The notes under the pieces: model-generated | The model's input: the letters and a program-made list of their open reading frames with translations, nothing else | Databases searched by the model: none | Told to the model about the DNA's origin: nothing | Translations under genes and position numbers: made by a program | Shown: positions 36,966 through 45,653 of the stretch, one piece after another | Position numbering within the stretch: the stretch's first letter is position 1 | How the letters are laid out: every line of letters starts with the position of its first letter | Source: Stieleria maiorica | GTDB taxonomy: Bacteria > Planctomycetota > Planctomycetia > Pirellulales > Pirellulaceae | Length of the DNA stretch: 64,000 nucleotides | Direction: 5' to 3' | Assembly: GCF_008035925.1 (NCBI RefSeq) | Contig: NZ_CP036264.1 | Span: 5,888,402-5,952,401 of the forward strand

Positions 36966-37211
36966 TGTCGTACCGTCCGTTTGGTTTGCGTGGAATTCAG
37001 AGCGAGACCAAACGCGTGTTTCGCCCCTCTTGGATCGAAAAAACCAAGAGGGATCGAATGTCACCCGTTCAACTTTCCAAGCGAACCTTCACGGATTGTG
37101 TTTCAACAATTGTGGTGTTGCACAGGCCTTTTTTTCTCCACGCCCGCGATTCGGTATCGGATTCAGACGGACGACGATCCCTGCCTCCCGCCGCCGATCT
37201 TCCTACGCTCC

Positions 37212-37268
37212 CCGGCGGTTGTCCCCGGCGGTTGTCGCCGGCGGTTGTCGCCGGCGGTTGTCGCCGGC
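37212..37268. repeat. Four tandem 13-bp GC-rich units
   Basis: Consecutive copies of CCGGCGGTTGTCG at 37212, 37225, 37238 and 37251, ending in a partial copy. Each unit contains CCGG-type symmetry, so the array could form multiple hairpins. It lies between two minus-strand genes (36965 start and 37346 stop). Confidence 0.85.
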
Positions 37269-37345
37269 ACTGTGAAAGAGTCGACGGGCCGCAAGTTGCT
37301 CGTTGCGGCCCGTCAAAGCGTTGTGATGCGAGCACCGAATCGATT

Positions 37346-37840
37346 CTATTCCGGCTTCTTGTCGTTCTGCATCTGAGCTTCAAGGAATTTCTTGAACTCT
37401 GCGTTGGTCTTGTCGGTGTGCGCGTGAATCTGCTTGACCACTTCCGGATCATTGGAGGTGAACAAGGCGATCATTCCGAAGTCCGTTTCGATCTCTTGGG
37501 TTTTTGCACCGGCCATCTTCAACTTGCCGTACGAGGCGCAGTGTCCGCACAAGGGCATTTTTTCACCGGCGTCCAGTTTTTCCTCCACCATCTTCATCTT
37601 TTGATGCAGCTGTTGCATCCGATCCTGGTACTCCTTCGGTATGACGGACGCCGAAAGTGCTCCGTTGTCGATCTTGTGGTTCTCCCAAGTCACATGGGCC
37701 ATCATGTCCATGTTGGCTCCCATCAGTTTGCACATCGAGCACTTCTGCAGGTCCAGCCAGCCGAGCTCCTCGTGATGATCGCCATTGCTAGGCGTTGAAA
37801 CCAGCGCCAAGGCAAGCAACACAACTACGTAGCGTTTCAT
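37346..37840 (-). CDS. Small secreted cysteine-motif protein
   Basis: A 164-residue protein with a signal peptide ending near S-N-G-D. The mature part has two CxxC motifs (K-C-S-M-C-K-L-M and L-C-G-H-C-A-S-Y), several Met and His residues, and helical Lys/Glu-rich segments. The pattern suggests a metal- or heme-binding extracytoplasmic protein. I do not recognise a family and assign no function. It has a clear ATG start and is monocistronic. Confidence 0.75.
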   Translation of the reverse strand: MKRYVVVLLALALVSTPSNGDHHEELGWLDLQKCSMCKLMGANMDMMAHVTWENHKIDNGALSASVIPKEYQDRMQQLHQKMKMVEEKLDAGEKMPLCGHCASYGKLKMAGAKTQEIETDFGMIALFTSNDPEVVKQIHAHTDKTNAEFKKFLEAQMQNDKKPE

Positions 37841-39124
37841 GATTGGTCTCCGGGAACACGGAACGAAAAGGGAGTCGAAAGCACACCTTCCGTCCCCCAT
37901 TGATCGTTATAGCGTTCGACGGTGTCGATTTTCCGACCGAGTGTAAAACTTTCGCAGTCGATCCAGCCCCACAGCACCTTACTCGGAACAACCGTGCAGT
38001 ATCCCCGTGGATGGGCGACCGCCGATCCGCCGGAACGGAAGCGTGATTGTTGTTTGATGGAGTAGAGACTGACGATCTCCGTTACGAGGACGGCCGACTC
38101 CACACTGGCTCCCTTCTCCCCCAAAGCAGTGCTTCGGCCCTTCCAAGCGTTCCGCGAACGGGGCAAAAACGAAACGGTTGGCCGAGCATAACCTTCAAAA
38201 GCAGGCTGCCGGCCGTTGGGGCGACTAAGTTGTCGACCAAAGGAGAAAGGATCGACGGGCGCAGTTCCCGGAAGTGACGCTATTATTGTCGCGGCGAAAC
38301 TATCTCTGCATGCGGAAGTGGGGCACGTTTTGGAGGCATACAGAAGCAAGCGTGCAGCAAGCTGCTGCACAATTGCCCGAGGGCCTAATCGGATGCAAAT
38401 TGGAAACAAGCTGTTTCCGATTCGCCGGCCAACGCGAAACAGCTCGTTTCGCAAATCCCGTAATGAGAAAAGAGCCCGTAGAAAGACAAGTGGGCGATAC
38501 TGGCCCCGAATTAAACGGCAAAAACACCGCAAATCACGGGGCGAAATCAATCGAGGGCCTCTCAGTGGTTGCCCCTGTGGTTGCCTTGCATCGCATCCCG
38601 GAACAACGGCAAGGTAAAATCATGAGGTGGCTTCGACAATGTCCTTAACGTTTGCACCACAGCTCCCCAGGCGTCGCCTCACGAGTTTTTCGTGCGACTC
38701 CAGGCGTTTAGGCGGGACGAGTGCAACTCGCGTTAAACAATGGCTCAGAGGCCTTCGTTGATAGATATAACGCAGGATTGCGGGAGATAGCGAAGCGATG
38801 CTGTGCTCCTGGGTGCATTGCATGTTCGTGCACACCGAAATGCTCAGCAACAAATCCCCCTTCAGCCGTGTCCTGGCAAGAGAGTGTGGCCGGCTTTTTG
38901 ACGTTTACGTTGCAAAAACAAAATCCAACGTTTGTCACGAGCATGAAAGGTTGCGTGCGGAAGGCGGGGCTCAGTGAATGCATCGACATTCACGCCGTTC
39001 GCTTTCGGGGCCACATCGGTGACCGGCATCCAAGGTTAATTCTGTCCGAAAAAGCGCTACGTACGGGTGATGGGAGCATGTTGCCCCCGGAAACCTGACT
39101 TTTTTCGCTTTCGGAGCACTTACG
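37841..39124. other. Non-coding region upstream of the ubiquitin-like locus
   Basis: About 1.28 kb with no frame that looks like a real gene: the available frames have mixed, repetitive or Cys/Arg-rich compositions. It holds one arm of the family D repeat near 38104, a stem of CGAGT/ACTCG flanked by GTTTA and TTAAAC at 38706-38738, and, just before 39125, a T-run (TTTTTT near 39098). It presumably holds the promoter of the downstream locus. Confidence 0.5.
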
Positions 39125-39493
39125 ATGTCGCACATCGTCGAAATTCAGACCGAAATCCGCGATGCGGCCGCCGTCCGGGCCGGCTGCAATCGCTTGGGGC
39201 TTCAGCCGCCCGGTGAGGGCACCTTCAAGCTGTTTAGCAAGACAGCGTCCGGCCTGGGCGTCCAGCTGCGTGACTGGCGCTACCCGGTCGTCTGCGAGCT
39301 CGATACCGGGAAGGTCCAGTACGACAACTACCAGGGCCGTTGGGGATCCCCAAAACGGCTCGATGAGTTCATGCAGGCCTACGCCGTCGAGCGGGCCAAG
39401 TTGGAGGCCCGGAAACAGGGGCACTCGGTCCGGGAACAGCAATTGGCCGATGGTTCGATCAAGGTCACCGTCCAGGTCGGAGGTGCCGCATGA
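39125..39493 (+). CDS. DUF1257 (Ycf35-like) protein
   Basis: A 122-residue protein. The sequence S-H-I-V-E-I-Q-T-E-I-R-D at the start and the pattern G-T-F-K-L-F-S-K, then W-R-Y-P-V-V-C and Y-D-N-Y-Q-G-R-W-G match DUF1257, the family of plastid/cyanobacterial Ycf35. Its C-terminus overlaps the next gene by ATGA, so they are co-translated. In cyanobacteria the family occurs with Ycf46-type AAA proteins, and the same combination is found here. Its molecular role is unknown. Confidence 0.8.
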   Translation: MSHIVEIQTEIRDAAAVRAGCNRLGLQPPGEGTFKLFSKTASGLGVQLRDWRYPVVCELDTGKVQYDNYQGRWGSPKRLDEFMQAYAVERAKLEARKQGHSVREQQLADGSIKVTVQVGGAA

Positions 39494-39678
39494 AGACCAT
39501 TGAAATCATCGTCGCCCCCGATGGTAACACCCGCGTGGAAACCAACGGCTTCACCGGAAGCGACTGCCGGCAGGCGAGCCGGTTCCTGTTGCAGGCTCTC
39601 GGCCAGCAATCCAGCGAACAACTGAAACCCGAGTTTCATCAGGCTGCCACCGAGCAGCAACAGCGGGCCAGCGAGTGA
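39490..39678 (+). CDS. DUF2997 small protein
   Basis: A 62-residue protein beginning M-K-T-I-E-I-I-V-A-P-D-G-N, with a single C residue (G-S-D-C-R-Q) and a helical C-terminus. This matches DUF2997, usually encoded beside DUF1257. It starts inside the upstream stop (ATGA) and is followed 73 bases later by the AAA gene. Confidence 0.8.
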   Translation: MKTIEIIVAPDGNTRVETNGFTGSDCRQASRFLLQALGQQSSEQLKPEFHQAATEQQQRASE

Positions 39679-39751
39679 TCGCGGGCATTTGCCTTCTTCC
39701 CCCGCGGCATTCTGCCGTCATCGTCAACACACCACCCCCTTGGAGTACACC

Positions 39752-41242
39752 ATGTCGCTTGCCAAGCGAATGGAGGAGTACGTCCGCGCGTGCTTCTCCG
39801 GAATCTGGATCACATCACACGAACATGTTGATGCGATCGATGAAATCAGCCAGCTTTGCCAGCGAGAAGGCTGGAAGATGGCCAGTTGGAATATCGCCGC
39901 CGGCCTCCGCTGCGGCGGTCAGGCTGTCGAGCAGGACGTCAGCGACCCGCTGGCTGCCGTCGGCGTCGCCAGCCTGCTGTCCGAAGACGACCAAACGACG
40001 GTCGTCGTGCTGGAGAACTTTCACCGTTTTCTGCAGTCTCCGGAAATCATCCAGGCCATCGCTCACCAGGTCATCACCGGCAAACAAACCCGGACGATTC
40101 TGGTCGTTCTGGCGCCGGTCGTGCAGCTTCCGGTGGAGCTCGAAAAGCTGTTTGTCGTGATCGACCACGAATTGCCGAGCCGCCAGCAGCTGCGTGAGAT
40201 CGCCGCGGCAATCGCCACCGAACCGGGCGAACAGCCCGAGGAGGCACAATTCGAGCGTGTCCTCGATGCGGCGACCGGACTGACCCGGTTTGAAGCCGAG
40301 AACGCGTTTGCGCTGTCGCTGGTGCGAGACAACCGGCTGACGGCCGAAACGCTGTGGCAGCAGAAGTCTCAAATGCTGACCAAGGCGGGGACGCTGCAGC
40401 TGTATCGTGGAAACGCGGATTTCAGTGCCCTCGGCGGTCTTGCTTCGCTGAAAGCCTTCACGCGGCGGTCCCTGCTGCGATCGAGTCAGGTAAACAAGCT
40501 GGTTCGTCCCCGCGGCGTGTTGCTGTTGTCGCCGCCGGGCTGCGGCAAGAGCGAGTTTTGCAAAGCACTGGGGAAAGAAGTCGGTCGGCCCGTGTTGCAA
40601 CTGGACGTGGGCAGCCTGATGGGGTCGCTGGTCGGCCAATCCGAAGAACGCACCCGGCAAGCACTGCAGATCGTTGATGCGATGGCACCGTGCGTGCTCA
40701 TGCTTGACGAAGCCGAGAAGGCGTTCTCGGGCGTCGGTGGATCGGGCAGTAACGACAGCGGCGTCTCTTCGCGGATGTTTGGCACGTTTTTGAGCTGGCT
40801 CAACGATCACGAGTCCGACGTGTTTGTGGTCTGCACCAGCAACGACGCGTCAAAGCTGCCGCCGGAATTCAGCCGCAGCGAACGCTTCGACGGTGTCTTC
40901 TTTGTCGACCTGCCGGGCCGAGAACAGAAAGACACGATCTGGTCGCTGTATCTGGAACTGTTCGCTCTGGCACCCGATCAGCGAAAGCCCGCCGATGACA
41001 ACTGGACCGGCGCGGAAATCAGGGCGTGCTGCCGGCTTGCGGCATTGCTCGATGTCCCCGTGGTCCAGGCCGCAAGTAACGTCGTTCCCGTGGCGGTCAC
41101 GTCGGCGGAATCGATCGACAGACTCCGAAAGTGGGCGTCGGGACGCTGCCTGGACGCCGATCAGTCCGGCATCTATCAGCATCGCCCCAAACGCCGTGCG
41201 TCCCGGCGGAGCGTCTCCCGCAGCGAACCGTCGGAAAACTGA
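39752..41242 (+). CDS. Ycf46-like AAA+ ATPase
   Basis: A 496-residue AAA protein from the ATG at 39752. Residues 1-170 carry an N-terminal domain with T-S-H-E-H-V-D-A-I and L-P-V-E-L-E-K-L, as in the Ycf46 family. The AAA core follows, with Walker A S-P-P-G-C-G-K-S-E near residue 266, Walker B C-V-L-M-L-D-E-A-E-K, sensor segment V-V-C-T-S-N-D and R-S-E-R-F-D as arginine-finger region. The C-terminal helical lid includes W-T-G-A-E-I-R-A-C-C-R-L. It is likely an unfoldase or remodeller working with the DUF1257/DUF2997 proteins, with a possible link to conjugation (inference). Confidence 0.88.
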   Translation: MSLAKRMEEYVRACFSGIWITSHEHVDAIDEISQLCQREGWKMASWNIAAGLRCGGQAVEQDVSDPLAAVGVASLLSEDDQTTVVVLENFHRFLQSPEIIQAIAHQVITGKQTRTILVVLAPVVQLPVELEKLFVVIDHELPSRQQLREIAAAIATEPGEQPEEAQFERVLDAATGLTRFEAENAFALSLVRDNRLTAETLWQQKSQMLTKAGTLQLYRGNADFSALGGLASLKAFTRRSLLRSSQVNKLVRPRGVLLLSPPGCGKSEFCKALGKEVGRPVLQLDVGSLMGSLVGQSEERTRQALQIVDAMAPCVLMLDEAEKAFSGVGGSGSNDSGVSSRMFGTFLSWLNDHESDVFVVCTSNDASKLPPEFSRSERFDGVFFVDLPGREQKDTIWSLYLELFALAPDQRKPADDNWTGAEIRACCRLAALLDVPVVQAASNVVPVAVTSAESIDRLRKWASGRCLDADQSGIYQHRPKRRASRRSVSRSEPSEN

Positions 41243-41270
41243 CCCGGTCTGCAACACCTTGTTTTTGCCC

Positions 41271-41303
41271 AACAGCCCCCGTCACCGCGGAGGGCTGTTT
41301 TCG
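41271..41303 (+). terminator. Hairpin followed by short T-run after the AAA gene
   Basis: Arms of about 8 bases, AACAGCCC (41271-41278) and GGGCTGTT (41292-41299), followed by TTTTC. It lies 28 bases after the AAA gene stop, before the next start at 41334. It looks like an intrinsic terminator or attenuator. Confidence 0.6.
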
Positions 41304-41333
41304 TATCTCCCCACCACCGAAGGAAATCATGTC

Positions 41334-42275
41334 ATGCAACAAACTCTCGAAGACGCTCCCGCGGCAACAAGCGACCACGGCGGCAAACTTCGCACGACGA
41401 TGGCCGCGATGCGGTTGTCGTTCACTTGGTTCGGGACGCGTAAGTCGCTGTCGTCCGAGCAGAAGGCCTTGGCGGCGAACACGTTCCACGCCGAAGGCAA
41501 GTACATCAGCGCTGGGAAAAAGTTGATCGACACCGGCGACGCGAGCTTTCGCGCCGTTACCTCTGTCCGAACCCAAGCGACGGCATACTTCAAGGGCGCG
41601 ACGTTGCCGTTCCCGGAACCGGGGATCCGGCTGGTTCCCCAAGCCTCGGTCGACCAGATCGATGGCCGGATGCAGGGCTTCCGGGACGAGTTGGCGGAAG
41701 CCGTCGCGGCCCTGGACACTCGTTTTGACGAGCTGAAATACGAGGCCCGGGATCGTCTCGGCGATCTGTACTGCGAAAGCGATTACCCGGACACGCTGCA
41801 GGGCTTGTTTGAGATCGGCTGGGAATTCCCCAGCGTGGAACCGCCCGACTACCTGCGCAGGCTCAATCCGGAGCTGTACGAGCAGGAATGCAATCGCGTC
41901 AAAAGCCGGTTCGACGAAGCAGTGCAATTGGCCGAGGCGGCGTTCATCGACGAACTCAACAAAATGGTCGAGCACCTCGCCGAAAGGCTGACCGGCAACG
42001 ATGACGGCAAGCCCAAGGTGTTCCGTGACTCCGCGATCGAGAACTTTGCCGAGTTCTTTGACCGGTTCCAGCGACTCAACATCCGCTCCAACGAAGAGCT
42101 GGATCAGGTCGTCGATCGGGCGCGCCATGTCATTGACGGTGTCGCACCGCAGAGTCTTCGTGACAGCGAGTCGTTGCGTAAGCGAATCACCGGACAGTTG
42201 GCTGCGGTGCAGTCGTCCCTGGATGGTCTGATGGTCGATCGCCCCCGCCGCAACATTCTGCGGCGGACGAAGTGA
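41334..42275 (+). CDS. Coiled-coil protein, possibly DUF3150-like
   Basis: A 313-residue protein from ATG 41334, mostly alpha-helical. It starts M-Q-Q-T-L-E-D, then L-S-F-T-W-F-G-T-R-K-S-L, followed by long Glu/Arg/Lys/Leu helices such as Q-G-F-R-D-E-L-A-E-A-V-A-A-L and E-L-D-Q-V-V-D-R-A. Its length and arrangement resemble DUF3150 proteins, which I recall as helical proteins of AAA-associated loci, but this identification is weak. No catalytic motif is seen. It sits between two hairpins, and its stop overlaps a GTG (42272) near the next start. Confidence 0.75.
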   Translation: MQQTLEDAPAATSDHGGKLRTTMAAMRLSFTWFGTRKSLSSEQKALAANTFHAEGKYISAGKKLIDTGDASFRAVTSVRTQATAYFKGATLPFPEPGIRLVPQASVDQIDGRMQGFRDELAEAVAALDTRFDELKYEARDRLGDLYCESDYPDTLQGLFEIGWEFPSVEPPDYLRRLNPELYEQECNRVKSRFDEAVQLAEAAFIDELNKMVEHLAERLTGNDDGKPKVFRDSAIENFAEFFDRFQRLNIRSNEELDQVVDRARHVIDGVAPQSLRDSESLRKRITGQLAAVQSSLDGLMVDRPRRNILRRTK

Positions 42276-42280
42276 TCGGC

Positions 42281-42547
42281 ATGGAGCTGATCATCACCCC
42301 GAGCGGCAACTGCCGCTGCGTTTACGGCGAGGACTTGGACCTGTCCGTCATCGGCAAACTAGCGATCCAGCGGGGCTCCCACGTGGAGCCCGACCAGAAC
42401 GGCCACTGGACGGCTGATCTGTCGCCTGTCGGCGGCCCCAGTCTGGGACCGTTCGCCAACCGTAGCGAGGCCTTGCGAGCGGAAGTCGCTTGGCTGCACC
42501 AGCACTGGCTCCTGCCCGCCCCGGCGGAAGCCTTCCACACCGATTGA
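42281..42547 (+). CDS. Small conserved protein in the ubiquitin-like locus
   Basis: An 88-residue protein from the ATG at 42281; a GTG at 42272, overlapping the previous stop, is an alternative. It begins M-E-L-I-I-T-P-S-G-N-C-R, which resembles the DUF2997 start, followed by a strand-turn region and a helix with S-E-A-L-R-A-E-V-A-W-L. It contains a single Cys-pair-like C-R-C. Function is unknown. A strong hairpin follows. Confidence 0.7.
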   Translation: MELIITPSGNCRCVYGEDLDLSVIGKLAIQRGSHVEPDQNGHWTADLSPVGGPSLGPFANRSEALRAEVAWLHQHWLLPAPAEAFHTD

Positions 42548-42569
42548 ATCGTTTGAGTCCTGTTTTTTG

Positions 42570-42616
42570 AAGCCCTTTCGGGTCAGCGCTGTCCGCTGAC
42601 CTGCGAGGGCTTTTTT
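42570..42616 (+). terminator. Long intrinsic terminator hairpin
   Basis: Arms AAGCCCT (42570-42576) and AGGGCTT (42606-42612) enclose inner arms GGTCAGCG (42581-42588) and CGCTGACC (42594-42601), followed by a T-run at 42611-42616. It lies 22 bases after the stop of the 88-residue protein. Confidence 0.8.
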
Positions 42617-42652
42617 CGTTCCTTACCCACACCTCTTTGGAGAACCCTTCCG

Positions 42653-42859
42653 ATGCTTCAAGCAGACCTCTATCGCAGTGTTTCTCGTGCGACGGGTGAA
42701 ACCGTCGCCACCATCAAGCGTCTCGGCTTTCTGATCGCCGATCCCGACATCTCGATCAGCGACCCGGAAGCCGAGGATCTCGGCCCCCACGTCATCGACT
42801 GGGACGCATTTCATGCCGCACAGGATGACATCAATGCGGAGTTGTCTTTCGAGTTCTAG
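42653..42859 (+). CDS. Small acidic protein
   Basis: A 68-residue protein beginning M-L-Q-A-D-L-Y-R-S-V, with acidic stretches (D-P-D-I-S-I-S-D-P-E-A-E-D) and ending L-S-F-E-F. A GGAGA-like segment about 10 bases before the ATG at 42653 may serve as ribosome site. It is isolated between two hairpins, suggesting its own transcript or attenuated expression. Its position directly before the ubiquitin-like gene makes it a candidate adaptor or inhibitor of that system (inference). Confidence 0.65.
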   Translation: MLQADLYRSVSRATGETVATIKRLGFLIADPDISISDPEAEDLGPHVIDWDAFHAAQDDINAELSFEF

Positions 42860-42910
42860 TTGCCGTGGTTCGGGTTGCCATCGATCGCAACCAGGAATCA
42901 CCACCACCCG

Positions 42911-42955
42911 CGATGACCGGCGGTGCGCCCAGCGTGCCGCCGGTCATCGTTTCTT
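42911..42955 (+). terminator. Perfect 13-bp terminator-like hairpin
   Basis: Arms 42911-42923 and 42937-42949 are perfectly complementary around a 13-base loop, followed by TTTCTTTC. It lies 52 bases after the stop of the 68-residue protein and 90 bases before the ubiquitin-like start. Confidence 0.75.
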
Positions 42956-43042
42956 TCGTCGTGGCCGCCGGCGGGTTCGCAAAACACGCGAGCGGTCGGC
43001 CGACACGGCACATTCCAATCCCCCCCAGAGAAAAACCAATCC

Positions 43043-43264
43043 ATGAAAGTCCTACTGATCAACAACGACGGTGCCGGTTTCGCCGACTACGTCGACGTGC
43101 AAGACAACACTTCCGTCCAAGACCTGTTCAACCAACGCATCGGAGCTGCCCGGGAATCGAATTATCTGATTCGGGTCAACCGTCTGCCGGTGCCCCGCGA
43201 TCAAATTCTGCAGGAAGGCGACCGCATCTCGATCACACCGACCAAGATCGAGGGAGCGTCGTGA
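43043..43264 (+). CDS. Ubiquitin-like/ThiS-like beta-grasp protein
   Basis: A 73-residue protein from ATG 43043. It has the beta-grasp pattern: two strands M-K-V-L-L-I-N-N and Y-V-D-V-Q-D, a helix [10 protein letters not shown], strand Y-L-I-R-V-N-R, and [18 protein letters not shown] at the end. The C-terminus is E-G-A-S: a single Gly at residue 71 followed by Ala-Ser, so exposing a terminal Gly would require removal of two residues. A JAMM peptidase gene lies three genes downstream. It could be activated by the E1 and passed to the E2-like protein. The stop overlaps the E2 start (GTGA). Confidence 0.85.
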   Translation: MKVLLINNDGAGFADYVDVQDNTSVQDLFNQRIGAARESNYLIRVNRLPVPRDQILQEGDRISITPTKIEGAS

Positions 43265-44379
43265 TTCGGGCATCAGACCCGGGGCACGCCACCAATCCGA
43301 GGCGGCCTGCTTGCAGGCGTGACCGTAGACTCGATCGCAAGCAGGCTCGAAAGCGGTACCAGATCGCACAGAAGGTTTTGGCGGCGGTTTGCAATACCTC
43401 GCCACGTCGCCGACTGACGCCAATCTCAACGGATTCCCTGCAGAGGCTCCTTCGATTGCAGCGACTCGAACCGGTCGCCGTCTCACGCGGCTGGCTGCTT
43501 GCGGCAAATCGTCTGCATCGCGAATTTGCCGTGACGTTGAAGTCCCTCCGCGAGTCGATTGATCAATCACTGGTTTCGATGGCCGAAATCGTCGAGCCCG
43601 GCGTCCGGTGTGAATTGCCGGAACTCATCGGCGACTTGGCGGCGTTGGAAGCTGACTTCGAATCCGTCGAGCTGAATGTGAAGAACGGCACCGTCGGCGT
43701 GATCACCGAACCGATCGAGCTGGAAGGCGTGCTGTTGGGACCGTTCAAGATCGAGTTTGAAATTCGCTACCTCGGTCAGTCCACTCCCTACCGCGTGATC
43801 GCGACAGATCCGCAGCCTGCGGTGAGCTGTGACTCAACCACGCACCCCCACGTACAGTCGGAAGCGCTCTGCGAGGGCGATGGTCAGCAACCGATCAAAC
43901 ACGCTCTCGCCGACGGCCGTCTGTACGACTTCTTCCTGATCGTTCGCCAGATCCTGCAGACCTACAACCCCGACAGTGCCTACATCAGCCTCGGCGACTG
44001 GTTCGGCGTGGAATGCGGCGATTGTGGTGCGAACGTCGACGAGGACGACACATGCCGGTGTGATCGCTGCGGTCGCCGCACGTGCAGCGACTGTAGCTGC
44101 GGCTGTGAAGCGTGCGACGAGTCGTTCTGTCACGACTGCACATCGATCTGCGAAGGCTGCAGATCTTACTACTGCAACGGTTGCATGGAATCGTGCGACC
44201 GATGCGGGGAATCTTTTTGCAAACACTGTTTAACGGAGAACCAATGCGATGATTGCCTTGACCAAGAAACGAACGAAGAGCGGTCGCAGGAGCCGACCGA
44301 GACGCCGGCAGAAGCTGAGCAGGAGTCCAACCCTGAGGTTCAGCCCCTACGCCTGGGCGAAACTGAAGTTCCTACGTGA
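43261..44379 (+). CDS. E2-like ubiquitin-conjugating domain fused to a RING-like Cys-rich domain
   Basis: A 372-residue protein starting at GTG 43261, overlapping the Ubl stop as GTGA; an ATG at 43579 (residue 107) is an alternative. Residues 1-105 are basic and helical. Residues of about 107-245 fit a UBC fold: strand [12 protein letters not shown], then [10 protein letters not shown], where His195-Pro196 and Cys204 match the E2 H-P-N...C active site, and a helix [10 protein letters not shown]. Residues 252-332 contain 22 cysteines in repeated CxxC pairs, resembling RING/treble-clef zinc domains. The tail is Glu-rich. If confirmed, it joins E2 and E3-like functions in one chain. Assignment rests on motif reading. 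Confidence 0.78.
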   Translation: MIRASDPGHATNPRRPACRRDRRLDRKQARKRYQIAQKVLAAVCNTSPRRRLTPISTDSLQRLLRLQRLEPVAVSRGWLLAANRLHREFAVTLKSLRESIDQSLVSMAEIVEPGVRCELPELIGDLAALEADFESVELNVKNGTVGVITEPIELEGVLLGPFKIEFEIRYLGQSTPYRVIATDPQPAVSCDSTTHPHVQSEALCEGDGQQPIKHALADGRLYDFFLIVRQILQTYNPDSAYISLGDWFGVECGDCGANVDEDDTCRCDRCGRRTCSDCSCGCEACDESFCHDCTSICEGCRSYYCNGCMESCDRCGESFCKHCLTENQCDDCLDQETNEERSQEPTETPAEAEQESNPEVQPLRLGETEVPT

Positions 44380-44953
44380 CTTCGGCGGCACCGAGGTCGG
44401 CGGATTCGGAATCAGCAATGCCGACGACTTGCTGCTCATCGAAGACGTGGTGATGATTGATCAGGTTTGCACACCGGTTACGGTCGAATTCGACGACGCG
44501 TCGGTGGCCGACTTTTTCGATGACCAGGTCGACGAGGGACGCTCCCCGGAGCAATTTGCCCGGATCTGGATCCACACCCATCCGGGAAGCTGTCCGTCTC
44601 CCAGTGGGACCGACGAAGAGACGTTTGAGCGCTGCTTCGGCTCGGCGGACTGGGCCGTGATGTTCATTTTGGCCCGGCACGGAGCCACGTACGGGCGTCT
44701 GAAGTTCAACACCGGCCCGGGAGTCGAAACGCAATTGCGGCGGAAGATCGACTACTCGGCCCCCTTTGCCGCGACCGATCACGACCTATGGTCGACCGAA
44801 TACGCGCGCCGTGTGACCGTGTTGGATCCGTTTGCGATGCGGCACGGCACTCTTCCGGACAGCAACCCGCGTGAGTTTCGACCAGATTCGCCGGACATGG
44901 GAGCATCCTGGGAAGACAGTCTGTGGCATGCCAGCGAGTGGGTGGCTTCATGA
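44249..44953 (+). CDS. JAB/JAMM metalloprotease (deubiquitinase-like)
   Basis: A 234-residue protein. The JAMM signature is exact: Glu49 in T-E-V-G-G-F, then [14 protein letters not shown] (His109, His111, Ser119 and Asp122, spacing HxH-x7-S-x2-D). It would cleave the Ubl C-terminus or remove conjugates. The start overlaps the E2-RING gene end by 131 bases in another frame; the resulting N-terminus is very basic ([15 protein letters not shown]). A shorter start further in is possible. The stop overlaps the E1 start (ATGA). It ends in [11 protein letters not shown]. Confidence 0.88.
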   Translation: MIALTKKRTKSGRRSRPRRRQKLSRSPTLRFSPYAWAKLKFLRDFGGTEVGGFGISNADDLLLIEDVVMIDQVCTPVTVEFDDASVADFFDDQVDEGRSPEQFARIWIHTHPGSCPSPSGTDEETFERCFGSADWAVMFILARHGATYGRLKFNTGPGVETQLRRKIDYSAPFAATDHDLWSTEYARRVTVLDPFAMRHGTLPDSNPREFRPDSPDMGASWEDSLWHASEWVAS

Positions 44954-45606
44954 GCGGGCCGGCAGATCGCTTTACGCGGCAATCCGGGCTGGTCCCTCGG
45001 GAACGCCTTGCAGGCCGCAGGGTCACCGTCATCGGAGTCGGTGCCGTCGGTCGCCAAGTCGCAATGCAACTCGCCTCGATCGGAGTACCAAGGTTGCAGC
45101 TGATCGATTTCGACCAGATTGAGCTGACCAACGTCACGACTCAAGGTTACCGGCACGACCAGATCGGCCAGCCGAAGGTGGGGGCAACGGCTTGCGATTT
45201 GCGACTTGTGGATCTGTCGATCGATGTCACAGTCGTGAAGGACCGGTTCCGGCCGCGGCAGGACCGCGGCGAAATTGTCATTTCGTGTGTCGATTCGATT
45301 TCATCACGGGCCGCCATCTGGCGCTGCGTGAAATCTCGCTGCGACCTGTGGATCGACGGCCGGATGCGTGGCGAGGTTGTCCGAGTGCTCGCGTCGGATG
45401 ATCCGAAACACGACGAGCACTACGAAACGACGCTGTTCGCGGCAGCGGAGGCCCACACGGGAAGCTGCACCACGGCCAGCACCGTCTACGCCGCCAGTCT
45501 TGCGGCATCGTTGATGGTCCATCAGCTGGCACGCTGGCTACGGGGCATTACCGTCGAACGCGACCTGAGCGTCAACCTTCTCGCATCGGAAATGATGCCC
45601 ACCTAG
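44950..45606 (+). CDS. E1/ThiF-like activating enzyme
   Basis: A 218-residue Rossmann-fold protein from ATG 44950, overlapping the JAMM stop. It begins D-R-F-T-R-Q-S-G-L, followed by the nucleotide-binding [10 protein letters not shown] (Gly29-Gly34), then [12 protein letters not shown] and I-G-Q-P-K-V, all typical of E1/ThiF/MoeB. A probable catalytic Cys173 follows in G-S-C-T-T-A-S. It is small compared with MoeB and lacks an obvious zinc tetrad, as in compact bacterial E1 proteins. It would adenylate the Ubl and pass it to the E2-like gene product. Confidence 0.88.
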   Translation: MSGPADRFTRQSGLVPRERLAGRRVTVIGVGAVGRQVAMQLASIGVPRLQLIDFDQIELTNVTTQGYRHDQIGQPKVGATACDLRLVDLSIDVTVVKDRFRPRQDRGEIVISCVDSISSRAAIWRCVKSRCDLWIDGRMRGEVVRVLASDDPKHDEHYETTLFAAAEAHTGSCTTASTVYAASLAASLMVHQLARWLRGITVERDLSVNLLASEMMPT

Positions 45607-45653
45607 CGATCAATCCCCTTCGCTGAACCATTCACTCAAACCATGGAGCCCCC

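Noticed and set aside
38706..38738. Integron attC-like site with GTTAAAC
   Set aside because: It has a GTTAAAC core and a short stem, but the left end does not match the consensus, the length is too small and no second site was found.
38721..39098. Possible small gene before the ubiquitin-like locus
   Set aside because: Low-similarity composition, a competing antisense frame of similar length and no recognised domain.
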